Assembly: GCA_016784945.1 (NCBI GenBank)
Contig: JADHTP010000051.1
Coordinates: forward strand, 1-14,513
Length of the DNA stretch: 14,513 nt
Direction of reading: 5' to 3'
Source of the DNA: Deltaproteobacteria bacterium
GTDB lineage: Bacteria; Myxococcota_A; UBA9042; DTJE01
The notes under the pieces are model-generated. The model was given only the letters and a program-made list of their open reading frames with translations. It ran no database searches and was not told the origin of the DNA. Below are positions 7,469 through 13,972 of the stretch, one piece after another. The position numbers were made by a program, and so were the translations under genes. The number at the start of each line of letters is the position of its first letter. Positions within the stretch are counted from its first letter, which is position 1.

Positions 7469-10414
7469 CTACTGGGAAATGGACCAGGTCATCGAGTACT
7501 GTCCGCACCCGTAATCACCCGCCCCCGCAGGGCTCACGTAGAAGTCCAGCCAGGCCTGATACACGAAAGGACTGGTTGTCTGCACTTCCACCTTGCCTCC
7601 CATGGAAGTAGCGCAGTTCAGGCCGGAATACCCGCACAGTGTGTCGGAGGTGGACCAGCAGGCGCACACCTTGTAGCTCTTTCCCGCGGGGCCGGTCAGG
7701 GTGACCTTTCCCGAGAACACCGCACCCCAGCTTGAATCCTCGGCATAGGCCATGGCCCAGTCCGAATCGCCGGCGGGCAGGAGACGGCCCGTCACCGACT
7801 GGGTGATCCCGGTGCAATACGGATAGATGCAGGTCCCGAGATAGGGACCGAACCAGGCGTTGGGCAGGTCTTCGCTCATTGAACCGGCATAGGTGCCGTC
7901 CTGGTGGTAGGACTTGTAGGTTTCGGGAATGAACGGGTCGTCCATGACGCCGTTGCAGTCGTTGTCCAGCAGGTCGCACACCTCGTTGCCCCCCGGGTGG
8001 GCCGTATTGTGGGCGTCGTCGCAATCACCCGGGTTGAAGGCCTTGTAGGAGCCCGTGGGTTTGCAGTAACACCCCGTGTTGGAGCCCACGCCCCAGCCGT
8101 CGGAGTCCCCGTCGAAATAGTAGATCGAGCACCCCGCGATGCCTTCTCCCTCGTCGGTTTCCATATCGCAGTCGTCGTCCTGGCTGTTGCAGACCTCCAG
8201 GGCCGCCGGGTGGATGTTGATATTGCCGTCGTTGCAGTCGCCGTCCTGCCCCGTGGAATAGGTGCCGGTGATCTTGCACAGGCACTTGGCGCTGGCCGTC
8301 AGTCCCCAACCGTCCGAATCGCCATCCTGGTAATAGTTGGTGCACCCCGATCCACCCTCGCCTTCATCCACGTGCTGATTGCAGTCGTTGTCCTTGCCGT
8401 CGCAGGCCTCGGGTGCACCGGGATGGACAGCGCCGTCGTAGTCGTTGCAGTCCCCGGCCTGGGTTCCCGTGTACAGCCCTGACGGTCCACAGAGGCACTG
8501 GGTGTTGTTCGCCAGTCCCCACCCGTCCGAGTCGCTGTCAAAATAGAATGTCTGGCAACCCGTGGCATCCACCTCGTCGGTGGTGCCGTCGCAGTCGTCG
8601 TCCTTTCCGTTGCACTTTTCCTCGCCGCCCGGGAAGGCAAAGGGTTCGGTATCCGCGCAATCCCCCGGCTGGGTCACCAGGTAGGGAAACACCGGTGAGC
8701 ACAGGCACTGAGACTCCAGGGTGTTGCCCCAGCCGTCCGAATCCTGGTCCGCGTAATACACGGTGCAGCCCAGGGCGCCGGCCTCGTCCACGCCGTCGTT
8801 GCAGTCGTTGTCGATCCCGTCGCAGGTTTCCGCGGTCCCGGGATTCACGTCGGGATCGGCGTCTTCGCAGTCTCCGGGCTGTTTCGAGGTGTATTCGTCC
8901 AGCAGGGCGCACAGGCATTTCTGGTCGCCTTCCACGCCCCAGCCGTCATCGTCGCCGTCGTAGTGGTAGGCCACGCAACCGACGGACCCTTCGCCGTCGG
9001 TGACGCCGTTGCAATCGTTGTCGGCCCCGTCGCAGACCTCGGGCGCCTCGGGATGAATGTCGGGATTGCCGTCCTCGCAGTCGCCGGCCGATGGCACCCA
9101 GCCCGGGAGTTCCTCGCACAGGCACTGTGTGTTGTCCACCAGGCCCCATCCGTCGAAGTCGCCGTCGAAATGGTAGAGCTGACACCCGATGGCGTCTTTC
9201 TCGTCGGTGAGCCCGTCACAGTCGTCGTCCTTGCCGTTGCAGGCCTCCGCCACACTGGGATTGATCCACACGTCGCCGTCGTCGCAATCCCCGGGCGCCT
9301 GGGCCGACCAGGCCCCGTCGGGCCCGCACAGGCACCGCACGTCGGAAGTCCCGTAGGTGTCGCCATCCCCGTCGTGGAACAACTGCCAGCATCCTTCCGA
9401 GTCTTCCGGGTCCGTGATCCCGTCACAATCGTTGTCCAGGCCGTCACAGGCCTCCGGCCCCGGTTCCTGGGCCTTGCAGGTCAGCACGCCTCCCTCACAA
9501 ACCTCGGGCCCGACACACACGATGTCATCAAATGATTTTTCGCATTCACCCGCGGTGATGCCTTCGTCGGTGGTCCCGTCGCAGTTCTGGTCCTGGCCGT
9601 CACAGACCTCTTTTTCCGGCACGGTAGCGTCGCAGGCGGTCAGACCCTCCGGCCCGCAGCGTCTCTCGCCCCAGCAAATCCCCTCGTCGTTTTCGAAATA
9701 GCAACCCGTCTTGTAGCCGTTCTCCATGTAGGCTGGCGTGCATTCACATTCGCCTTCCGTGGGAAGGCACTGCTGAAGCACTTTTTCCCGATCGTTCGGA
9801 TCGCTCACGTCGAAGCAGGAGTAGCCATCGGGACACAGACCGTCCTGGGAGCAGTCACGGCCGCAGAAGCTGCCGTCCGATCCCCAGTCCACGCACAGGT
9901 CGTCGGTGTCCACCCCCGCCGGCCGGCAGTCCGTGTGATAGAGGCAGGGCCGGCAGAGCTTACCCACCGCGGGAAGGCAGACGAAGGTCACATCACCGCC
10001 GATCCCCGTGACGGGACGGCATTCCCAGCCCTTGGGACAATCCTCGTCCAGGCAGGGCGGCGCACAGACCTTGCTCCCATCCTCGGTCTCGACACAGAGT
10101 CCCGAAAGGCATTCCGAGCCGTCCTGGCATTCCTCGGGGATCGGCCCCTGGTCAGTCAGGTCGTGCGGTCCCGCGTCTTCCACATCGGGCTGCTGGTCAA
10201 GCTGGCAGGTCAGGCAGAGGTCGGGGTTCCCCGGGTCTTTCCAGGTTTCGGGAAACACCGCGTCGAGGGGCGGCAGTTCCATGGACGCCAGATCCCCCAC
10301 CGACACTTCGGTGTCGGTTGTCGAACCAGTGCTCGAATCGCCTCCACATGCAGTCGTCCACGCCAGGGCCAGAACGACCCACGCCATCACACATTTTTCA
10401 CACCACGAGAACAT
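7469..10414 (-). CDS. Giant Cys/Asp-rich lipoprotein with MopE-type repeats (paralog 2)
   Basis: Predicted exported lipoprotein of 981 aa, paralogous to the gene just downstream. The signal peptide MFSWCEKCVMAWVVLALAW ends at a TTAC site (Cys23), a weaker lipobox than usual because Thr replaces the common Leu at -3. A Cys-rich N-terminal region follows (about 95-340). It contains CAPPCLDEDCPKGWEC, a close match to the paralog. Then come seven tandem units of 69-71 aa from about residue 341, each with six Cys and the DxDxDGWG - CLC - GDCxD - CDGxDNDCDG order; there are nine CDG-type cores in all. The C-terminal domain (about 830-981) is shared with the paralog. The frame extends to a GTG at 10438, but the ATG at 10414 has GGGAG 7 nt upstream and the GTG would lie upstream of the predicted transcription start. 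First gene of the three-gene operon. Function unknown; metal-dependent folding is inferred. Confidence 0.9.
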   Translation of the reverse strand: MFSWCEKCVMAWVVLALAWTTACGGDSSTGSTTDTEVSVGDLASMELPPLDAVFPETWKDPGNPDLCLTCQLDQQPDVEDAGPHDLTDQGPIPEECQDGSECLSGLCVETEDGSKVCAPPCLDEDCPKGWECRPVTGIGGDVTFVCLPAVGKLCRPCLYHTDCRPAGVDTDDLCVDWGSDGSFCGRDCSQDGLCPDGYSCFDVSDPNDREKVLQQCLPTEGECECTPAYMENGYKTGCYFENDEGICWGERRCGPEGLTACDATVPEKEVCDGQDQNCDGTTDEGITAGECEKSFDDIVCVGPEVCEGGVLTCKAQEPGPEACDGLDNDCDGITDPEDSEGCWQLFHDGDGDTYGTSDVRCLCGPDGAWSAQAPGDCDDGDVWINPSVAEACNGKDDDCDGLTDEKDAIGCQLYHFDGDFDGWGLVDNTQCLCEELPGWVPSAGDCEDGNPDIHPEAPEVCDGADNDCNGVTDGEGSVGCVAYHYDGDDDGWGVEGDQKCLCALLDEYTSKQPGDCEDADPDVNPGTAETCDGIDNDCNDGVDEAGALGCTVYYADQDSDGWGNTLESQCLCSPVFPYLVTQPGDCADTEPFAFPGGEEKCNGKDDDCDGTTDEVDATGCQTFYFDSDSDGWGLANNTQCLCGPSGLYTGTQAGDCNDYDGAVHPGAPEACDGKDNDCNQHVDEGEGGSGCTNYYQDGDSDGWGLTASAKCLCKITGTYSTGQDGDCNDGNINIHPAALEVCNSQDDDCDMETDEGEGIAGCSIYYFDGDSDGWGVGSNTGCYCKPTGSYKAFNPGDCDDAHNTAHPGGNEVCDLLDNDCNGVMDDPFIPETYKSYHQDGTYAGSMSEDLPNAWFGPYLGTCIYPYCTGITQSVTGRLLPAGDSDWAMAYAEDSSWGAVFSGKVTLTGPAGKSYKVCACWSTSDTLCGYSGLNCATSMGGKVEVQTTSPFVYQAWLDFYVSPAGAGDYGCGQYSMTWSISQ
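7937..9394 (-). repeat. Seven tandem ~210-bp coding repeats
   Basis: Seven units encode 69-71 residues each within the 981-aa lipoprotein. Six of the seven carry Gly-Trp-Gly at the end of the Asp-rich loop (the first has Thr-Tyr-Gly). The eight units of the neighbouring paralog have Tyr or Phe there. Six Cys per unit are conserved. Confidence 0.9.
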
Positions 10415-10421
10415 TCGGGCA

Positions 10422-10426
10422 CTCCC
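10422..10426 (-). promoter_or_regulatory. Ribosome binding site deciding the 981-aa lipoprotein start
   Basis: GGGAG is placed 7 nt upstream of the ATG at 10414. The alternative in-frame GTG at 10438 has no such site and lies at or before the predicted transcription start. Confidence 0.6.
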
Positions 10427-10441
10427 ATGAATTCGCACAAT

Positions 10442-10470
10442 ATTTTAACGAGTTGTATCGTCGTACGCAA
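10442..10470 (-). promoter_or_regulatory. Promoter of the lipoprotein operon
   Basis: On the minus strand a -35-like TTGCGT (10465-10470) and a -10-like TAAAAT (10442-10447, 5 of 6 consensus bases) are separated by exactly 17 bp. The predicted transcript starts near 10435, leaving a leader of about 20 nt before the ATG at 10414. Its upstream edge is 10 bp from the flanking repeat of the MITE-like element. Confidence 0.55.
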
Positions 10471-10479
10471 CCGCCAATC

Positions 10480-10676
10480 GGGGATGGACCAGGGCAAACG
10501 CATCTAATTCGTGGTCGTGGTCGTGGTCGTGGTCGCTTTGGCCAACCTTTGTCAACATCGAGCCGTTCGTAAGCCAACATGTCAGCACCTTTCGTCCACG
10601 TTCACGAACACGTTATCTATCGGTCGTGCGTAGTTTCTGTTTCAACATTTTGATGCGTTTGCCCTGGTGGATGGAC
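10480..10676. mobile_element. MITE-like non-coding element (repeat copy B) with terminal inverted repeats and flanking direct repeats
   Basis: The body spans 10490-10666 (177 bp). Its ends CAGGGCAAACGCATC (10490-10504) and GATGCGTTTGCCCTG (10652-10666) are perfect inverted repeats of 15 bp; the match continues 2 bp into the flanks. On either side lie GGGGATGGAC (10480-10489) and GTGGATGGAC (10667-10676), 9 of 10 identical, as expected of a target-site duplication. The interior has no transposase and no convincing ORF; it holds a GTGGTC hexamer run near its left end. The right end reads into malQ and supplies its stop codon. The arms match copy A at 3502-3533. The element would have to be moved by enzymes encoded elsewhere. 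A folded regulatory or terminator structure is the alternative. Confidence 0.65.
10511..10534. repeat. Hexanucleotide tandem repeat GTGGTC x4
   Basis: Four perfect copies of GTGGTC lie inside the MITE-like element just after its left arm. Being a 6-mer array it can be read as alternating two-residue repeats in either direction, which creates the low-complexity Arg-Gly and Arg-Pro ORFs across this gap that I do not regard as genes. Confidence 0.9.
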
Positions 10677-12287
10677 AATGGACTGCGGCGGTGGCAGGCG
10701 GTCGGGAGTGATCATGGCGCGGACCGAGGCCGCCGAGCGGGGGTCTTCCAGCAGGCTTTCCAGCGTGACCGGGCAGCGCCACGTCCAGTTGGTGTCGTTC
10801 ACCACGCCGGGCAGGTTGATTCTCTGCAACGCCGAATCCCCATCCAGGACACCCAGGGGCGAAAGCACGTCCTGAAGGGCCAGTACGAGGAACCGCGACG
10901 GTGCGCTGGACAGCCACCGCGTCAGATCGCGATGCAGACCCGGTTCCAGACATTGCGGGGCCTCGCCCTCATGGCCGGAAGCCTGGTACAGGAGTTGCCT
11001 TTCGCCGGGGGACGACGCCCACCAGTGCGTCAGAACCTCGGTGTCGTGGGTCGACCAGGTGGCCAGGGACACGGGATCGTAGTCCGCTGGATCGACGTAG
11101 CCCCGGTCCGTGTCCCATCGACGTTCCCATCGCTGCACCTTCAGGCCGCAGATCCCCAGGTCCCGCAAGGTTTCCCGGCACACCGGCGGAATGGTGCCCA
11201 GGTCTTCCGCCAGGGGCAGCATGGAGGTGGCGTCCAGCATCATGGACAGGATGGCATGGCCGTGGTGGCCCCAGGCGGACTGGTCCCGGGGTTCGAACCA
11301 GCCGTCCCGGCCGTCAGGTGCCCCGTTCCTGAGGGTCCATATCCGGAAGAATCCCACCACATGGTCAATGCGATAGAGGTCGAAATACTGCTGGGCGTGG
11401 GCCAGCCGGGCCCGCCACCAGGCATTGTCGTCCGCCCGGAGGGCGTTCCAGTCGTAGGTCGGGAAACCCCAGGTCTGACCCGATTCCGAGTACATGTCCG
11501 GGGGCGCTCCCGCGCAGGTGTCCAGGCGAAAGTAGCCCGGGTTCCCCCAGACGTCTGCACTGTCCCTGGATACGAGGATGGGCACGTCCCCCATGAGGAG
11601 AACACCCTTTTCATGGGCGTAGCGGGCCGCCCCACGCAGTTGAACGTCCAGGAGCCACTGGGCGAACAGGTGCAGGCGCCACAGGTCACAGTGGGTGGCG
11701 GGCACAGCACGGATGGCGGTCTCGGACCACCGGTCGCCCCAGGTCTCCCAGGACTGGAAACCATCCACCTCCTTGATCACCCGGAAGGCCAGGTAGGTCA
11801 CCAGCCACTCGTTTCGCGACAGGAACGACTCCAGTTCCGCCGTCAGCTCATCCGGTTCCCATCGTTTCAGCGCCACGGCCAGTACCGCCATCTTGGCCCT
11901 TCGTACGGCATCGTAGTCGATCCGCGACCGGGCGTTCAGTTCCCGCGCAACCTCCCGCACGCGTTGCAGCAGCGCCCCGTCGCCCGCCACGGCCGGGATG
12001 CGGCCCAGGGAAAGGTACACCGGGTCCATGGCAAAGGCGGACAGTGAAGCGTAGGGCACATGGTCGAGCCCCATGTCGTTGAGCGGCAACACCTGGATGA
12101 CGGTGGCGCCGGAGGCCCGGCACCAGTCCACCAGGCCGTACAGGTCGCCGATGTCGCCGATGCCGCAATCGTTTTCACTGCGCAGGGAAAACAGCGGGAC
12201 ACAGATCCCGAAACGCTTGTGGGCGCCTATCCGATCCCAGTGAGGCGCCGCAGCCTTGCCTTCAATGTCGGGAGGAAGGGGATTCAT
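10617..12287 (-). CDS. malQ: 4-alpha-glucanotransferase (amylomaltase), GH77
   Basis: Transfers alpha-1,4-glucan segments between malto-oligosaccharides in the cytoplasm, in maltodextrin or glycogen metabolism. The 556-aa product shows the GH77 series: SLRSENDCGIGDIGDL (about 35-49), QVLPLND (65-71), MGDVPILVSRDSADVW (232-247), YRIDHVVGFFRIW with the predicted nucleophile D308, AEDLGTIP with the predicted acid/base E361, and THDTEVLTHWW with D415. Length is within the usual range for short bacterial MalQ. The gene begins 10 bp after the DUF3467 stop and is probably cotranscribed; the ribosome site before the ATG is weak (GATGGGCC), so coupling is plausible. Oddity: the final 15 residues (after HPP) and the stop are encoded by the right end of the MITE-like element, so the original C-terminus has probably been altered. 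All catalytic motifs are intact. Confidence 0.95.
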   Translation of the reverse strand: MNPLPPDIEGKAAAPHWDRIGAHKRFGICVPLFSLRSENDCGIGDIGDLYGLVDWCRASGATVIQVLPLNDMGLDHVPYASLSAFAMDPVYLSLGRIPAVAGDGALLQRVREVARELNARSRIDYDAVRRAKMAVLAVALKRWEPDELTAELESFLSRNEWLVTYLAFRVIKEVDGFQSWETWGDRWSETAIRAVPATHCDLWRLHLFAQWLLDVQLRGAARYAHEKGVLLMGDVPILVSRDSADVWGNPGYFRLDTCAGAPPDMYSESGQTWGFPTYDWNALRADDNAWWRARLAHAQQYFDLYRIDHVVGFFRIWTLRNGAPDGRDGWFEPRDQSAWGHHGHAILSMMLDATSMLPLAEDLGTIPPVCRETLRDLGICGLKVQRWERRWDTDRGYVDPADYDPVSLATWSTHDTEVLTHWWASSPGERQLLYQASGHEGEAPQCLEPGLHRDLTRWLSSAPSRFLVLALQDVLSPLGVLDGDSALQRINLPGVVNDTNWTWRCPVTLESLLEDPRSAASVRAMITPDRLPPPQSIVHPPGQTHQNVETETTHDR

Positions 12288-12297
12288 GAAAGGCCCA

Positions 12298-12594
12298 TCA
12301 ATTCACTACGAGTTCCGGCTTGGGCTCGTTGGCTTCCTTGATTTCACCGAAGCGCTGCTCGTACTTCTTCAGATTGTCACTCAGGGCACGGATAATTCGC
12401 TTGACATGCCCGGGACTGGTAATGACCCGTGCATTCACCACGCCTCCCTGTGGGAAGGCATAGATGAAGTCGACTACGAATTCCTCCCGGGTGTGTCCCA
12501 CCATCATGTTATTGGCGTACACGCCACCCAGTACATCGTCCTTGATCTTCACCGGCAGCGTTCTCTTGCCCGTTCTCTTTTCAGGTCCAGCCAT
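12298..12594 (-). CDS. DUF3467 family protein
   Basis: 98-aa protein with the pattern I recognise for DUF3467: YANNMMVGHTREEFVVDFIYAFPQGGVVNARVITSPGHVKRIIRALSDNLKKYEQRFGEI, covering about residues 26-85. The conserved block is flanked by a basic N-terminus and a Glu/Pro-rich tail. No signal peptide or membrane segment is visible, so it is cytoplasmic. The biochemical role of the family is unknown to me. The ATG has a near-perfect ribosome site, AGGAGGTGA, with AGGAGG ending 7 nt before the start. malQ follows after 10 bp on the same strand, which suggests co-expression, though I see nothing in the protein tying it to sugar metabolism. The identification of the family is confident; no function is claimed. 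Confidence 0.85.
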   Translation of the reverse strand: MAGPEKRTGKRTLPVKIKDDVLGGVYANNMMVGHTREEFVVDFIYAFPQGGVVNARVITSPGHVKRIIRALSDNLKKYEQRFGEIKEANEPKPELVVN

Positions 12595-12633
12595 CGCGTC
12601 ACCTCCTGTCCGTAGACTAGCGCCTTCGACCCG

Positions 12634-12684
12634 TCATCTGCACTCATTATTTTTCAACTCACGAAAACCATCGACCGGCAACAT
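12634..12684 (-). CDS. Possible 16-codon leader ORF upstream of the DUF3467 gene
   Basis: A short ORF (MLPVDGFRELKNNECR, then TGA) starts at 12684. It is preceded by GGAGGTGAT at 12691-12699, 6 nt from the ATG, an almost exact complement of the 16S rRNA 3' end. A second GGAGG lies just before it. It ends 39 nt upstream of the DUF3467 start on the same strand. It has no run of one amino acid that would mark a classical attenuator. It may be a translated leader, or the strong purine motifs may have another role. No clear promoter was found for this unit. Confidence 0.3.
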   Translation of the reverse strand: MLPVDGFRELKNNECR

Positions 12685-12689
12685 CCGAC

Positions 12690-12723
12690 GATCACCTCCA
12701 CCTCCTTTGATCCTCCTTTCCCC
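12690..12723 (+). promoter_or_regulatory. Pyrimidine-rich tract resembling the anti-Shine-Dalgarno, in the divergent leader region
   Basis: On the plus strand this tract contains GATCACCTCC and two further CCTCC words within 34 bp. If transcribed as the leader of the plus-strand lipoprotein gene, it could pair with that gene's GGAGG site at 12750-12754. On the minus strand the same bases give repeated GGAGG motifs. The regulatory role is inferred only; the sequence pattern itself is plain. Confidence 0.3.
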
Positions 12724-12762
12724 ATATGGTACTTTCTTCCCGGTATTCCGGAGGCTTGCAAC

Positions 12763-13950
12763 ATGTTCCGTCGTTCCATTTTCCTGTCGATCCTGGTTCC
12801 CGCTTTCGTGCTGTCCTGCTCTTCGGGAGACGGGGGCCACCAGTACCCCGAAACCCTTTGCGAACCGGGAGACGTGCAGTGCTTTTCCAACTACCTCGGC
12901 ACATGCCAGGCCACGGGCAAGGGATGGGACCTGTTCTCCTGCGGCGCCAGCCAGTACTGCGACCTCGGGGCCTGCCGGACCCGGGCCTGTTCACCGCCTG
13001 GCAAGGCCGAGTGCAAGGACGAATTCACGTCGGCCCAGTGCAACGACATCGGGTCCGCAAAGGACACGACCGCCTGCGGAGTGGACCAGAAGTGCTTCGG
13101 TGGCGCCTGCCTTCGCGTGCCCTGTGAAGCGGGGCTCACCCGGTGCGAGTACCAGGATCTTATCACCTGCACCGGCGGCACCTGGAAGGTGGATTCCTGC
13201 CCTGCGGGACAGGCCTGCAAGGCGGACGTCTGCGCGCCCCAGGTGTGCACCCCGGAAGAGGCCCGTTGCGCCACGGATGCCGTGGCCATCCTGTGCAACC
13301 TGAATGGTACGGACTGGACCCAGACACCCTGCCCGCAGAACCAACACTGCGTCAACGGGTTCTGCTTTCCCATCGTGGCCAATCCGCCCCCGGAGCCGGT
13401 CCCCGACGTGCCGGCGATTGAGGATGGTTGGGGCCAGATCGAGCTGCCCGATGTCCCGACGCCGGAATACATCGAAGAACTGCCTTCCACCGACGTCTTC
13501 ATTCCGGGCCAGAACAAGGCCATGATCAACGGCAGCGAGGTGAAGTTCCTGCAACTGCACGACTCGGACTGGATTGCCGCGGACCAGATGCTGATGATCA
13601 ACCTCATGTCCAAGAAGATGGACGCCGTTCCCTTCCCCGAGGTGGAGGATGCACGTCACAACGTGGAAATCCGCATCACGGGCATCGTGGAAGGACAACT
13701 GGGCAGCTTCGCCTGCGACGAGGCCACCACCTATACGGTCCAGGTCTGGTACCGGTACGGCAAGTACGCCCAGGGGGAGGAGTGCAAGGACTTCGACTAC
13801 CAGGGCACGACCTGTGCCGTGGTTTTGGAGGAGTTCGGCGTGCCCTTCGGGCGGATCGTGGGCACCTTCGACAATGTGGAACTTCAGGACTGCAAAGCAG
13901 ACGGCACCACCGTGCAGATCACCGGCGGATTGTTCGACGTGGAGCGCTGA
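12763..13950 (+). CDS. Lipoprotein with four 6-Cys modules, function unknown
   Basis: Predicted exported lipoprotein of 395 aa. The signal peptide ends in a good lipobox, VLSC, with Cys19 as the lipidated residue. Residues 33-201 form four tandem modules, each with six Cys: 33-71, 76-116, 121-157 and 162-201. Spacing is nearly constant, and the last two gaps are identical in all four (C-x5-C-x4-C). A Pro-rich linker (about 208-245) leads to a C-terminal domain of about 145 residues (about 250-395) with only four Cys. I do not recognise this domain; it is rich in beta-prone stretches such as HNVEIRITGIVEG. The Cys modules resemble those of other delta-type surface lipoproteins. The ATG has GGAGG 8 nt upstream. 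The RNase E/G gene begins 22 bp downstream, so the two may share a transcript. It is not a paralog of the giant repeat lipoproteins. Confidence 0.88.
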   Translation: MFRRSIFLSILVPAFVLSCSSGDGGHQYPETLCEPGDVQCFSNYLGTCQATGKGWDLFSCGASQYCDLGACRTRACSPPGKAECKDEFTSAQCNDIGSAKDTTACGVDQKCFGGACLRVPCEAGLTRCEYQDLITCTGGTWKVDSCPAGQACKADVCAPQVCTPEEARCATDAVAILCNLNGTDWTQTPCPQNQHCVNGFCFPIVANPPPEPVPDVPAIEDGWGQIELPDVPTPEYIEELPSTDVFIPGQNKAMINGSEVKFLQLHDSDWIAADQMLMINLMSKKMDAVPFPEVEDARHNVEIRITGIVEGQLGSFACDEATTYTVQVWYRYGKYAQGEECKDFDYQGTTCAVVLEEFGVPFGRIVGTFDNVELQDCKADGTTVQITGGLFDVER

Positions 13951-13972
13951 TTCCACTGCCGCGGGAGTTCAC

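Noticed and set aside
4728..9394. Regularly spaced repeats suggestive of a CRISPR array
   Set aside because: The period is about 210 bp, the units are coding, diverged and in frame; there are no short identical repeats with unique spacers.
10398..10580. 60-aa minus-strand ORF with Arg-Pro repeats, and overlapping plus-strand Arg-Gly ORF
   Set aside because: Both arise from the GTGGTC hexamer run inside the MITE-like element; no ribosome site or family resemblance.
10626..12047. Plus-strand ORF of 473 aa opposite malQ
   Set aside because: Antisense shadow; malQ on the other strand has all GH77 motifs.
12400..12440. TTGACA-like word on the plus strand within the DUF3467 gene as a promoter for the 6-Cys lipoprotein
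   Set aside because: It is over 300 bp from the start codon with no -10 at proper spacing; composed of coding sequence.
12991..13956. Minus-strand ORF of 321 aa opposite the 6-Cys lipoprotein
   Set aside because: The plus strand has a signal peptide, ribosome site and regular Cys modules; the minus frame has no recognisable feature.
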